Assembly: GCA_016708265.1 (NCBI GenBank)
Contig: JADJGA010000003.1
Span: 682,001-746,000 of the forward strand
DNA length: 64,000 bases
Reading direction: 5' to 3'
Origin: Saprospiraceae bacterium
GTDB lineage: Bacteria; Bacteroidota; Bacteroidia; Chitinophagales; Saprospiraceae
In this document: positions 10,354 through 22,251 of the stretch, piece by piece
Numbering within the stretch: position 1 is the stretch's first letter
Layout of the letters: each line of letters begins with the position of its first letter
Made by a program: the position numbers and the translations under genes
The notes under the pieces: generated by a model
Database searches by the model: none
Seen by the model: only the letters and a program-made list of their open reading frames with translations
Told to the model about the DNA's origin: nothing

Positions 10354-12809
10354 TCAATTACCCTCCATTTCATCATTGCCATTATTTCTTTTCTGATCCT
10401 GATTGTCAATTGCTTCTTTTCTTGATTTGAAATCGAGGCTCCCAAAGTTATAACTAAAGGAAATACCGTAAGACCTGAAAGGTATTGACATTCTGTTTGT
10501 CTGGTAAAATGCAGGACCCGACAGTTCGGTCAGGAATTCCTTATTCTCAGCAAACGGATGTGCAACCCTGAGACCTATTTTCGCTTTTTTATTGAGTATC
10601 TCTTTTTGAATACCGATGCTGTACATTGAGAAAGAAGGATTTTTTCCCTGCAATGTGTAGCTTGGGGAATTGAAATGACCCCACACTTCTGCCTGCCATC
10701 CCTTTTTGAAATTTATATTTGAACTCAGGAAGGTATTGTATTTATAACCATCATTATCAGTGGATTCATATTTTCCTGCCCCATATATGTAGTACTTATT
10801 CAGATTGAAATTTCCCTTATCTGCCAAATTTTAAACAAAGTGACTGATGTGAATACATTAAAACCGAAAGATTTTGTAGTACCAATATTGTCATAAGTTG
10901 TATTTGATATATTATTCTCATCGATAAACAGGAAACTCTCGATAATATCAAGTGTATTTTTATAATACACTGACAGATTCACTGTAACTCCCTTTAAGAA
11001 CTTTGAATATGATATTTCATGATTGTTTGTCAGCTCAGGAGCAAGACCTGGGTTGCCGTAACGGATATTCTGAGGGGCCTGATTGTCAACGAATGGATCA
11101 ATATTGTCAATAGAGGGCCTGCTCAGTCTCTGGTCGAAACTGATCTTTATATTAGAGAAGTCCTTAAATTTCTTACTTATTGTAATACTCGGGAACCAGT
11201 TATCATAAGCATTGCTGAACGGACTGTTAAAATATTTGTATTTACCTTTTATGAATGTTTCTTCGAACCTTAAACCCGGCATAACACTTAATCCATAGGG
11301 TAGTTGCCAGGTACCGGTGAGGTAGGCAGAATAAACATCCTGATTGTATGTGAAAATGTCAGAATTGCCTGAGTCAATTGAATCTATATTTTCAGGGAAA
11401 ATCAAATGCCTCTGAAAATCTGATTCCAGATCCCTGATTATCGCTTTAGCACCAGTTTCAAGTTTAAATGCTTTACCAAAAGGATGAATATAGTCTATCT
11501 GAGCAGTATATTCCCGGTTTGTACCAAGATTGGTATTTTCCTCAGTATTTGAAATATTGCTGAGTTTTTTCTCATTGTTATTGTCTGTCAGGTCTCCTTC
11601 GAGCTGGAAAGCAATTGTAAGTTTTTGCTCTTCATTTCTCTGGAATTTTTTAGTGTAATCTGTTGTCCAGTTATAAGATGTTCTTTCGGTTTCACCGCGG
11701 CTGTCCCTCGTATAATTTTTCTGAGGATCAGAAAAAACTGAATTGAGAATTCCGTCATTATAATTACCTGAGCCATTCAGTCTGAGACTTGTGTTGAAGC
11801 TGTTAAAGGCATTCAGATCATAAAATGCTCCCAAAACAATATTGCCTCCAAATCTTGACACATCTGAATAGCCTGACTGATCAAGTGTGACAGTATCATT
11901 TCCTATATAATTTTCCCTGCGGAAATCCATTTTACTCAATGAAGGCAATTTATATCTGCCACCTATCCTTGCATTATATACAAACCTGCCCTGCCCTACT
12001 GCTATGCTCCCGTTGAGGTGTTCCATACGATCACTGAAAAAGGATCTCACACTTCCGTTGATGCCTTTCATTATGCTTTTTTTGGTCACGATATTGACTA
12101 TTCCTGCAGAACCTTCTGCATCGTATCTGGCACCAGGTGATGTAAGTACTTCCACTCTCTGAATTTCATCGGCCGGAAACATCTGAAGAGCTTCTCCAAC
12201 ATCATCAGAGAACAAACTGGATGGCTTTCCGTTAAGCAGTATTTTTACCTTGTTTGAACCTCTCAGGGAAACATTTCCATCCATATCCACAGCAAGCATA
12301 GGAACTTTTCTTAATACGTCAACAGCATCTCCTCCCACCAATGTAGGATCATTTGATACATTATATACGATCCTGTCGACTTTGGATTCAACAACGGATC
12401 TTTGATCAACAATCTGGACTTCATTCAGCATTATATCATTAGTTTGAAGCAGTACCTGTCCCATATTTAAATCAGGTTTCTTTAAAGTTAGTTCAATATT
12501 ACTGATCTTCTTAGGATTATACCCAAGAAATGAAATCCTGAGTTTATAGCTGCCTGTTTTGACTTCCTTAATACTGAAATGTCCCTTTTCATCGGTAATT
12601 GTACCGTTCATTTGTTTTTCATCTTTTGCAGACAATAATTCCACGATTGCAAATTCAACAGGAGATCTGTTTGTAGAATCCAATACATTGCCAGCAATAT
12701 ATCCTAAAATAGTAGGCTCTTCCGGTTTTTTACCCCGGCCATCGGGTCTTTGGGCTTGTAAACTGAATAGAGCAAAAAGAAAGAAAGCAGCTAAGATAAA
12801 TTTTTTCAT
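10354..12809 (-). CDS. Outer membrane beta-barrel protein with CarboxypepD-reg-like and plug domains (one frameshift)
   Basis: About 817 residues in two open pieces, 10800-12809 and 10354-10827. Signal peptide (ILAAFFLFALFSLQAQ), then a carboxypeptidase-regulatory-like beta sandwich (GYIAGNVLDSTNRSPVEF, about 36-120), a TonB-type plug (VVGGDAVDVLRKVP-like region, RGSNKVKILLNGKPSS, PGARYDAEGSAGIVNIVTKK) and a long C-terminal barrel ending in aromatic strands (SYNFGSLDF). This is the TonB-receptor-related OMP_b-brl_3 family of Bacteroidota; substrate unknown. The frame breaks near 10820 in an AAAATTT run (LFKIW, then ADKGNFNLNKYY in the next frame), probably a sequencing indel. Confidence 0.85.
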
Positions 12810-12837
12810 AAAATTTTTTAATAAATCATTTAATTAA

Positions 12838-13191
12838 AAACAGACATATTTTGAAGCAGAAAGTTTAATTCAAATTGTTAGAATTTTCATTTATCTCTAA
12901 TAAAAATCAGGACAATCAATTTTGTATAACATTAAACTATAAATAAAGTTGCCCCATCCGTTAAAAAATGGGGCAAATAAACATTCACCTGAAAATTTCG
13001 GATTTCAGATCGTAATAAATCCGGGTTTTATTATTATTGAGTCTACTATGAAAAATCAATATTAGCCACGAATGCACGAATAAATATGAATTTAACAAAT
13101 GCTTAATATTATATAAATAATTAATTATAAATTACATAAATATATAATATATATTAAATTATTGATAATTCTACTTTTCTGAGCAGACTCA
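12838..13191. other. AT-rich gene-free spacer
   Basis: No gene seen. It holds a hairpin at 12949-12976 that may end the Act transcript, and is otherwise very AT-rich, with runs such as TATATAATATATATT near 13141. Confidence 0.55.
12949..12976 (-). terminator. Hairpin downstream of the Act operon, possible terminator
   Basis: Perfect 9-bp stem (TTGCCCCAT with ATGGGGCAA) around a 10-nt loop. On the minus strand the stem is followed by CTTTATTTATAG, a weak U-rich tail. It lies about 215 nt past the last small gene of the Act operon. Confidence 0.5.
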
Positions 13192-13296
13192 TTATTTATT
13201 TTCCTTAATCCTGGACAGATATTTGAAATAGGCAATTATGAGGCCTGCAATTACAAATAAAAGTGTCCAGATCAATGTAAGAATTAAAGGTAGCAT
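13192..13296 (-). CDS. 34-residue single-span membrane peptide at the end of the Act operon
   Basis: ATG at 13296, stop at 13192; it begins 12 nt after the actF stop codon on the same strand. Almost the whole chain is one hydrophobic helix (LILTLIWTLLFVIAGLIIAY) followed by a basic tail (KYLSRIKENK), which places the C terminus in the cytoplasm. I do not recognise the family. Small one-helix subunits are common in respiratory complexes, so a role with complex III or its oxidase partner is a reasonable inference. Confidence 0.6.
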   Translation of the reverse strand: MLPLILTLIWTLLFVIAGLIIAYFKYLSRIKENK

Positions 13297-13307
13297 TTCT
13301 TAAAATT

Positions 13308-14526
13308 TTATACGTGATGGTGAATACTTTCTTCCAGATACGGATCATTTACCGGTACCTGATCTACAGTAGACAGAGTCCTTAAAACCAAATACAGAAA
13401 CAGACTTAAAATCCAATCATGGAACCCACTTCAAAAATATTCGGATAAGGAAATATTTCGTGAGCTTTGCCGGTAATATGATGAACACCTTCAGCTACAT
13501 ATGGTTTCAGATTGATATACATATCGAGCCAATGGCCTATAAATGTGAGAACTGCAACTGAAATAAGTATCCAGTATGTTTTCTTTGCTGCATTTATCAT
13601 AAGACCCAAAAAGGTACAACGAAATTTAAAAACAGGATCGTAAAGAATAACACAGGATATTCTGTCTGTTGAAGCTTGAAATGTGCAGTTTCTTCACCTA
13701 TATTTGCAAACCAAATAAGCATATACTGGTCGAAAAACAAGTAAGTCCAGAAAACACTGAAAGCAAACAAAAAATTTGACAAGATCATGTATATGTTGCT
13801 TAGTTACAAGGTGGAAATAGCCAAGTTTTTTAAGATAGATCAGCATGATAATAAAAAGTGAAATCATCGCTACAAACCAGCTTGCAGCAGTATACCATGC
13901 ATAAAGTGTACTGTACCAATGTACTTCAACTGACATGATCCATAACCATATAAGAAGTGCACTTGTATATCCTGCAACAGGCAGAAATACCGCTGACCAG
14001 TTTCTCATTTTCCTGTGATATGAGAAATCTCCTTTAACACCGGCTTCCTCTAGTGAGGTCAGATTCTTGATCTTCCAACGGAAAACAAGCCACAGGCACA
14101 GTAAGACAGCAGTTGCAAAAAATAAATATGGTCGTTCAGAAATCCTGATTTGCCCTTGATGATCTCATCATGTTGTGTAATATGCTCATCAGACCACAGG
14201 TAGAGATGATGCCATCCAAGGTAGTTTCCGATTCCGATCAGAAGCATTATAATAGCACCAGGCAATAAAAAATATTAAATGCTTCGAGAAGTCTTCTGAA
14301 AACAGTGTACCATCCCGCCCATGCAGTAATAAAAGCTGACAGGTGCAAAAAGTGCCATTAAAGACAATCCGAGAAAGAATGTATTGTTCAGCAGTACATC
14401 AGACCAAAACTGGCTATTAAGCTCATCAGCAACGACAAAATACTGGATTGCAAGACTGATTATTCCTACAATCATTCCTATATATAATATAGTTTTTATT
14501 CTCCCCTTAAATTCAAATCTATTCAT
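13308..14526 (-). CDS. actF: Alternative complex III subunit ActF, membrane protein (about five frameshifts)
   Basis: Polytopic inner membrane subunit of quinol:cytochrome c oxidoreductase. Fragments 14275-14526, 14059-14265, 13694-14008, 13597-13788 and 13406-13609 follow one another on the minus strand. The last frame continues to a stop at 13308, giving a C terminus with NDPYLEESIHHHV. About 405 residues with many transmembrane helices; FDQYMLIWFANIGEET is typical of ActF. The final break sits in GGATTTTAAG, where one extra T restores the frame. It follows actE directly. With this many breaks in a conserved respiratory gene, sequencing error is the likely cause. Confidence 0.83.
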
Positions 14527-14583
14527 TTGAAGTTTTGATTTATATTCTAAAAAATTGATTTATAGTAGTTTATGCAATACAAT

Positions 14584-15201
14584 CTATTTCTGCAATGTCC
14601 TGATATAACGGATAACCTGCCATCTTTCCTTATAGTTCAACTTATCATTGAAAGGATTCATCAATCTGATTCCATGCATAAGAGCATAATAGTATCTTCC
14701 ATCAGTTGAATTTTTAAGGTCATCAGACATAAAATTTGCAGGTAATGCAGGAAATTTCCCACCATTATCCCTTACAAGGTATCCTTTTCCATCACCTTTA
14801 TCACCATGACAAATAGCACAGTAGATAGTATAAAGATTTTTGCCTTCCTGAATATCTGCATCAGTAAATTCAAATGGAGATTTCACTATCTCTTTCATTG
14901 CCCGTGTCCTTTCTGCATCGGTATTCCCATAGTAGAATGGTTGAGTATCCGAGATTGAATTATCTCTTGAAATTGTACCCTCAACTGGTTGCCTTGGCAT
15001 TGCATATTTCATATAATCTGTTTCACTCACCCACTGATTGCGCGGATAATATGTCGCATAATTAGCTTCATAAGCTGTTGAATGATACATCTCGGGCATA
15101 TACTCACTACCAGGATTATTGACTCCTGATTTCTGGCATGCACTGAAGCCAATGATCGTGATTAACAAAAGCATTAAAAAATAATTCTTGAGAAGTTCCA
15201 T
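14584..15201 (-). CDS. actE: Alternative complex III subunit ActE, monoheme cytochrome c lipoprotein
   Basis: 205 residues, intact. N-terminal hydrophobic segment ending in a lipobox (GFSAC), so probably lipid-anchored on the periplasmic face. One haem-binding CAICH motif at about residues 131-135 followed by GDKGDGKG, and a probable axial Met in the C-terminal part (HGIRLMNPFND). ActE passes electrons from the complex toward the oxidase. It lies between actD and actF, the standard order. Confidence 0.9.
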   Translation of the reverse strand: MELLKNYFLMLLLITIIGFSACQKSGVNNPGSEYMPEMYHSTAYEANYATYYPRNQWVSETDYMKYAMPRQPVEGTISRDNSISDTQPFYYGNTDAERTRAMKEIVKSPFEFTDADIQEGKNLYTIYCAICHGDKGDGKGYLVRDNGGKFPALPANFMSDDLKNSTDGRYYYALMHGIRLMNPFNDKLNYKERWQVIRYIRTLQK

Positions 15202-15279
15202 TTATTTAATATTTAATTTTTATACTAAATTTTCCCTTTTTATTAATATCAAAAGAAGGTATTAAAACCTTGCATTATG

Positions 15280-15803
15280 TTAAGATTTTACAATTTTTTC
15301 ATGTATTTCATCTGCATTAGTACTTTTTAGAAATTCCTTTGCTTCATTTTCATCCACTTCGGATTTATCAAAAGCAAGACAGAATTTGTCATCAGAAATC
15401 CTCTCATCCAGAATAAAATTTTCAACTCCGAATCCCATACCAGAAACTACATAAAAGGAAACTGTCATGCCTATGGCAGCAAAGAGAACTGTCAACTCAA
15501 AAGTAATAGGAATAAATGACGGTACTGCCCAGTATGGCTTTCCTCCGAAAATGATCGGCCAGTCTTTTGTAAATATCCATGTCATACCCAGGAAAGCAGT
15601 CAAAGTACCTACAAGTCCGTAAAAGAATCCTGCAATATGAAGGCGTGATTCCTTTAATCCGAGTATCGGATCCAGACCGTGAACAGGGAAAGGACTATAG
15701 ACATCAAGTATCTCAATTCCCTTTTCCTTTGCCCCTCTGACAGCATTCAGAATACTGTCTTCATCGCTATAAATCCGTAAATTACATCTTTTCTTTTTTT
15801 CAT
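15280..15803 (-). CDS. actD: Alternative complex III subunit ActD, DUF3341 (one frameshift)
   Basis: DUF3341 membrane subunit of complex III. The open piece is 15280-15603, but the reading frame continues upstream through YSPFPVHGLDPILGL, a hallmark of the family, to about 15770. There it shifts to the frame of an ATG at 15803 (MKKRKDVIYGFIA). The corrected length is about 174 residues with two membrane helices (GTLTAFLGMTWIF and ITFELTVLFAAIG). It starts about 25 nt after actC. Confidence 0.85.
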
Positions 15804-15826
15804 TATAATACCTCTATTAATGATTA

Positions 15827-17212
15827 TTAATGTTTTTTTGTCGCATTTTTACCAATATACTGATCTCCTCCTGTTTTCAAAATGTGTTTAATCTCTGCAA
15901 CTGCCACAACAGGTGCCAATCTTGCAAACACAAGAAAGCAGGTAAAGAACAATCCAAAAGTTCCCAGATACAAGCTTATCTCAACCCAGGTAGGAGAATA
16001 ATAACTCCATGAACTTGGCACGAAATCACGGGCTAAAGTTGTCGCAATGATGACAAACCTTTCAAACCACATACCAATATTGATCAAAATTGAAATCAGG
16101 AAGGTGAATGTGATATTTCTTCTGAGTTTTTTGGACCAGAAAAATTGAGGTGAGATAACATTTGCAAACATCATTCCGAAATATGACCACCAGTAAGGGC
16201 CAAATGCACGGTTAAAAAATGCCCATTGCTCATAAATATATCCGGAATACCATGAAATAAATAATTCAGTAATATATGCAACCCCGACAATTGAACCGGT
16301 AGTAAGTATAACTTTATTCATTGACTCAATATGTGCCAAAGTAATATATTCTTCCAGATGAAGAACTTTTCTCGCTATAAGCATCAGTGTCAATACCATT
16401 GCAAAACCTGAAAATACTGCCCCTGCTACAAAATAAGGAGGGAAAATTGTTGTATGCCACCCAGGGATCATAGAAGTAGCGAAGTCAAAACTTACTATAG
16501 TATGAACTGAAAGTACGAGAGGAGTAGCCAATCCTGCAAGAACTAAAGAAAGATATTCCCATCTCTGCCAGTGATTGGCAGCACCTGTCCATCCCAGTGA
16601 AAAGAATCCGTAAAACTTTTTCCTTATTCCCCTTGCTCTGTCCCTTATGGTTGCAAGATCAGGTACAAGACCTGTATACCAAAACAGAAGTGATACTGTA
16701 AAATATGTAGAAATAGCGAATACATCCCAGAGCAATGCTGAATTGAAGTTTACCCACAAAGAACCACGGGTATTTGGATAGGGGAAAATGAAAAATGCAT
16801 TCCATATCCTTCCCATGTGAACAAGAGGGAAAAATCCGGCACACATCACCGCAAAAATAGTCATAGCTTCTGCAGCCCTGTTAACACCTGTTCTCCATTT
16901 CTGTCTGAATAAGAGCAAGATGGCTGAGATCAGAGTTCCGGCATGGCCGATTCCGATCCACCATACAAAGTTTGTAATATCCCATCCCCAGTTTATTGTC
17001 CTGTTCAGGTCCCAGGTTCCAATTCCGACGAAAATGGTCCAGAATGTTGCAAAAGCTCCAAGACCCAACAGGGCAACTGCAGGGATAAAAATCGCAATCC
17101 ATGATAAAGGAGGTGCCTTTTCGGTCGCTTTTACCAGGTCTTCCGTAATGTCGTGATATGTCTTATGACCCAGAACTAACGGCTCTCTAATACTTGATAC
17201 CGGTGCACTCAT
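15827..17212 (-). CDS. actC: Alternative complex III subunit ActC, NrfD/PsrC-like quinol-binding membrane protein
   Basis: 461 residues, intact, about ten transmembrane helices. NrfD/PsrC family features include the WWIGIGHAGTLISA segment (about 88-101), SLWVNFNSALLWDVFAIS and HTIVSFDFATSMIPGWH, typical of ActC in Bacteroidota. In the known structures of this complex, ActC oxidises the quinol and contacts the Fe-S part of ActB. It starts 20 nt after the actB stop. Confidence 0.94.
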   Translation of the reverse strand: MSAPVSSIREPLVLGHKTYHDITEDLVKATEKAPPLSWIAIFIPAVALLGLGAFATFWTIFVGIGTWDLNRTINWGWDITNFVWWIGIGHAGTLISAILLLFRQKWRTGVNRAAEAMTIFAVMCAGFFPLVHMGRIWNAFFIFPYPNTRGSLWVNFNSALLWDVFAISTYFTVSLLFWYTGLVPDLATIRDRARGIRKKFYGFFSLGWTGAANHWQRWEYLSLVLAGLATPLVLSVHTIVSFDFATSMIPGWHTTIFPPYFVAGAVFSGFAMVLTLMLIARKVLHLEEYITLAHIESMNKVILTTGSIVGVAYITELFISWYSGYIYEQWAFFNRAFGPYWWSYFGMMFANVISPQFFWSKKLRRNITFTFLISILINIGMWFERFVIIATTLARDFVPSSWSYYSPTWVEISLYLGTFGLFFTCFLVFARLAPVVAVAEIKHILKTGGDQYIGKNATKKH

Positions 17213-17232
17213 TTTATAATAATTTTTATTTT

Positions 17233-20200
17233 TTATACATCAAATTTTTCGTTCCTGTTGTTTACTTTCATACTATAGCTTACTGACGATCTTACATTTG
17301 TTTCCTCCAGTGCTATAAATGTCAATGGGCTGTTCTTAACCTTATTGAGTATATTATCCTTGTCATTCATATCTCCAAACACTATAGCATTTGTAGGACA
17401 TGCAGCCTGACAGGCAGTTGCAACATCTTCATCTTTAAGCTTACGGCCTTCGACTTTGGATGTCAGTTTGCCAGCCTGAATTCTCTGAACACAGAAACTG
17501 CATTTCTCGATTACTCCTCTTGATCTGACTGTAACATCCGGATTGAGTACCATTCTTGTAAGCGGATCATTCCCAAATAATGTGTCTTCATTTCCTATTG
17601 TGCTGAACTTATTGCCTTCCTGAAGACCAGGTTCATTTTCATAAAATATATCAGCTTTTGTATAATCAAGCCAGTTGAATCTCCTGACCTTGTAAGGGCA
17701 GTTATTGGCACAATATCTTGTTCCGATACATCTGTTGTAAATCATCTGATTCAGCCCTTCACTGCTATGATTAGTAGCATTCACCGGACAAACGTTTTCG
17801 CATGGAGCATTATCGCAATGCTGGCACAACATAGGCTGATAGACAGTATTTGGATTATCAACATCGCCATAAAAATACCTGTCGATTCTCAGCCAGGCCA
17901 TCTCATGATGCCTTTTTACTTCATGTTTACCTACAACCGGTACATTGTTTTCAGCCACAAGCTATCGTACAAGTACCGCATCCGGTACACAGATTGGTAT
18001 CAATGTGCATTCCCCAATGATGACCCATAGCATACAGCTCATCATAACCGTTGTATATCTGCTTTTCATTTAAATGCTGAAACTCCTTTCTTTTCTCTTT
18101 AAGGTGTTCAACACTCTCTTTTAGTTCCTTAATATTTGACTTGAAAATCACCGATCTTTCAGTCAACGCCCCCTGAAATCCCTCAACACCGAAAACATTT
18201 TTCCAGAATGGATCCGGCAATGCAGATTCATCAGCATTCTTTATTTCATTTGTTTTACTGTCTTTGGCAGTAACACCTATTGTATGGTGATACTGAACAT
18301 GAGCAAATTCCTTGTCGACACCGATCTTTTCACCTACTTTTACATCTGTAATGTAATATTGAGTCAGACCTTCCTGGCTGACCAGCAATTCATTGAAGTC
18401 GACTCCGATGCCTGTTCCTACTAATCCTGCAAATTTTCTACCATAGCCAACCGGAACAGCGAAAGTATCTTTCATCTGACCGAAAATGCTTACTACAGTC
18501 AATTTCTTTTCGATGCCTTTTACATCCATCATCACGATATCACCATCTTCAAGCTTGTTGAAAGCGAAAAAATCCTTATCTCCGTTAAATGAAACCGGGA
18601 TATGAAGATGATTTCCCCATGCTGTTCTGTCAACCGGATTAGGCATTTCCTGCAGCCAGGGATTTTCAGCATATTGTCCATTACCGATGTTGACGGTTTC
18701 AAAGAAAGCAAGCCCATTCCTCCTTTTGATGGTTTACCAATCAATGATGCTGCACCCGTAATATCAGCTTTGAAGCTTACATTTATCGAGGCAGGTGCTT
18801 TATAATAAACTCCCTCCTTAAGTGATTTGTCCCAGAACGAGCTGAAAGAAGTACCTCCTGACTGAGGGAACATTTGTTTCCAGTTGTCTTTCAGATAGGT
18901 ATAATATGGCTGATCGGCAGTCTGGTTAAGAGTTCCAGACCAGTTCATAAGTGATATCTCAGCCTGCCTTGTATTGAATATTGTTGAAATAGCAGGTTGT
19001 ATAAGACTATAGTGACCCTTTTTTGGCATTGCATCACCCCATGATTCTAGCAGATGGCTCACAGGGGCTATGTAGTCGCATTCATTGGAAGTCTCATCTG
19101 TACTGAATGCCAAAGCAACTTTCAACTTAAGTTTTGATAATGCTGTCTTAAGTTTTTCTTTTCCTGCAAAATCATACAACGGATTTGATTCCATAAATAT
19201 TACTGCATCAATACTACCATTGTTTATTTCATCGATCATGCTGAAAAGTTCTCTCTCGTCTCCTTGTCTCTGATATGATGCTTCAGTAAAATCTATTGTT
19301 GAGCCATAATTATTCAGAATACTGTTGATCTTATTGATAATTATTTGTTCTCCAACATTGTTTGATCCGCTGACTATCAGTGATCTGCCTTTAGATTCAG
19401 CAAGTTCCTTTGCAAGTTCGGTAATAGATTTCTTAGCTTTAGCATTTAGATCCAGGTTAGCGAGTTGCTGCCCGCCTGTAAGTCTGGCTATCTCATTATA
19501 CAAAGCTAAAATAGCTGAACCCTCTTCCGATGGTTTTATCAAAATTCTGTTGTCAGCATTCGAACCTGTAAGTGACATATATTACTCGATCTGAATGTGT
19601 CTTGACATCTCGGGCTTATCTGCATTTTCGATTTTCCTCTTCAGCGAGTATTTTTTGAGTATTCAACCGGAGATATCCAAGTTCCCAAAAAGTCGGCATT
19701 GAAACTAACTATTACATCAGCTTTATCAAATTTATAATCCGGAATTTCCTTTTTTCCAAAACTCTTTTCATTTGCAATCAGAATTGCAGCAGATGAGTAA
19801 GGATCGTATGTGATGGTTCTGGTATTCGGAAATGCCTTTGTGAAGTCTGAGATCACTTTTTTTCTTGTAGGACTCAATATTGTATTGCTAACAATTCTGA
19901 TCTTCGAACTTTTATTCAATTTTGATTTGACCGCATCATCCAGATCTTTCCATGTTGCAACTTCAAATTTATCAGCTTTTTTTACTTTTGGTTCTTTAAG
20001 CCTGTTAATATTGTAAAGATTCAGCACATCGGCCTGTACCCGGGCTGATGTACCCCCAAAAGTCACCTGAGATAGCTTGTTGCCTTCAATTTTGATTGGT
20101 CTGCCTTCTCTTGTTTTGACAACTATTGAGCAATAATCACCTCCTTTAACGAAGCTGGATGCATAATAAGTCGCAACTCCGGGCACAATTTCTTCAGGTT

Positions 20201-20447
20201 TTATAACATAGGGTATAGCTTTTTTCACAGGTATATCACAACTTGCTATTGTTGCTGCACCTATCCCAAATCCAAGGACTTTGAGAAAATCCCTCCTGCT
20301 GGGAGCAAAGGCTGATACCGGTTCGGAAGAATTTTCCTGAAATGGTACTTCAACAAATTCCTTCATTGAATTTTCAACAAATTCCTCGTCAAATTTCAAA
20401 TCTTTTTTACCTATCCAGATATTCTCGTTATTATTTTGTTTTTTCAT
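17233..20447 (-). CDS. actB: Alternative complex III subunit ActB, molybdopterin-like plus Fe-S protein (three frameshifts)
   Basis: About 1,070 residues in open pieces 19641-20447, 18532-19578, 17951-18646 and 17233-17958. The N terminus carries a Tat-like motif (SRRDFLKVLGFGIG, about 52-65). The large middle part is the cofactor-free molybdopterin-oxidoreductase fold. The C-terminal part has ferredoxin-type clusters: CTGCGTCTIAC, CQHCDNAPCENVCP, CIGTRYCANNCPY, CSFCVQRI and CQAACPTNA. This is the usual fused ActB of Bacteroidota, with three [4Fe-4S] and one [3Fe-4S] cluster by family knowledge. Breaks near 19640, 18620 and 17955 are bridged by adjacent frames; the last falls inside the first cluster motif. 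Confidence 0.88.
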
Positions 20448-20517
20448 GCGATCAAATTATCAATTTTTTTTTAAAAATCTACAATAATTGATTTCTTTAT
20501 TTAATGATTTAATTTCC

Positions 20518-22251
20518 TTAATAGTGACATTTCTGACAATCCAAACCACCAATATCCTGTACTTTAACACCGGTCCTGGTTCCATTTTTCATCTCTTGAT
20601 GGTATTTCGCAAAATACTGATCATAATACTTGTTTTCTGTAAATTTCACATCGGTTTGTCTGTGACAATTAACACACCAGCCCATTGAAAGTGGTGCAAA
20701 TTGTTTTACCACTTCCATTTCCTGGATTGGTCCGTGGCATGACTGGCATTGAATTTTTCCTACTGTAAAGTGCTGGGCATGATTGAAATAAACATGGTCT
20801 GGCAGATTATGGATCCTTGTCCAAGGAATAGGACCACTAACATTTGGTTTTATGTCACTTGTAAGTGAAGTCATAATGTCTGTCCATTGCTCTTCAGCTA
20901 TCTGGGCATCATTCTTATTCTCTGCTTTGATCCACTCAATGAAGATCTTTTTAATATCTTCATTCTTCATTTTATCATAATTATCAATGTATTGATTGGT
21001 TACCGGATTAAATCCGATGGAAACAAATACCTTGGCAATTTCCCGGGTACCATACTGAGTTCCTGTTTTAATCCCCTGATGGCACTTCATACAAGTGCTC
21101 GTGGGCGGTATCATTGCATGTTTTGACCTTCTGGCAGCGTCATGACAAAAGCTGCAGTCTATTTTATTGTCTCCGGCATGCACTTTATGGGAATAAATGA
21201 TAGGTTGATCAGGCTGATAATCCTGCTGCCTGCCAAGGGCTATTCCCCGTATTGCTGTAAAATATATACCAAAACTACAAACCCGAAGATAGCAAATTTC
21301 AGGACGGGTCCTGTTTGCAAAAGCACTGACAGGATGCTGACTGACTTTTCCTCTCCAAATTCGTCTCTGAAAGCCGTTACCCTGGCTCTGGCAACTATCA
21401 AGGCCAACCCCAGGACAATACCAAGCAGGATCACAAAAATAATTACAAAAAATGTAAGACTGCTGAAAAAACCACCTGAGCTTTTTTGAGTTGCAGAAGT
21501 TGTTGTTTCAAGCTGAAGATATGGATTTTCCGATCCTGCCACAGTTGCTGTTTCCTCAGCAGGCGGATTGGCTATGAAAGCAAGAATTGCATCGATTTCC
21601 TCATCCGTTATAGTCGGATTGGGTGTCATCGGAACTTTATTGAACTTTGCAAATAGCTGGGTTGCATAAGGATGTTTTGCATCAAGAAGTTTCTGTGGAT
21701 TTTTATCCATTCATAAAGATCTTTTTATTCTCCCACCGGTCAGCAACTCCTGTCAGAACCGGGCCAACCAGGATTGCTTTAAATTTAATATCATGGCATG
21801 CAGCACAGGCTTTGGACTGAAAAAGCTCTTTCCCTTTAATTGCAAGCGGGTCAGCTTTTCCTGCACCGGCAATTTCTCCACCTCCTGCTACACTGTTGAC
21901 ATACAGTAATAAGGAAGCTATTTCCTTATCTGTCAAAGCAGGATTAGGGGTCATCTGCACTTTATTGAATTTTTCAAAAAGCTGGGTAGCATACGGGTGT
22001 TTTGCATCAAGGAGTTTTTTGGAATCTCTTATCCACTGATACAGATCTTCTTTCTTTTCCCATCTGGATTCCACTCCAGCCAGTCCGGGTCCTATCAGAG
22101 TTTTCGTCATACTCCGGTCATGGCAGGCAGCACAGGCTTTGCTTACAAACAATTCTTTACCCTCATCGGCTGTCTGACTGATGGCTGAATTTAAAAATCC
22201 AAGAAGTAATATTGTGAAAATCAGTCGGTTCAAAAATAATAGTTTGTTCAT
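20518..22251 (-). CDS. actA: Alternative complex III subunit ActA, multihaem cytochrome c (two frameshifts)
   Basis: Pieces 21703-22251, 21240-21710 and 20518-21183 form one protein of about 577 residues. Signal peptide, then two similar monohaem domains, each with a CAACH motif and a repeated KLLDAKHPYATQLF block. A transmembrane region follows (FFVIIFVILLGIVLGLAL and FAIFGFVVLVYIL), then the pentahaem part with CSFCH, CMKCH, CQSCH, CVNCH and CQKCH. Restoring the frame near 21240 gives IIYSHKVHAGDNKIDC, the normal start of the pentahaem domain. Seven haem sites in total. It is the first gene of the operon, with a promoter at 22301-22332. Confidence 0.87.

Noticed and set aside
13192..22251. 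Cytochrome oxidase genes beside the Act operon
   Set aside because: None found in the window: upstream is spacer and downstream is an outer membrane protein.
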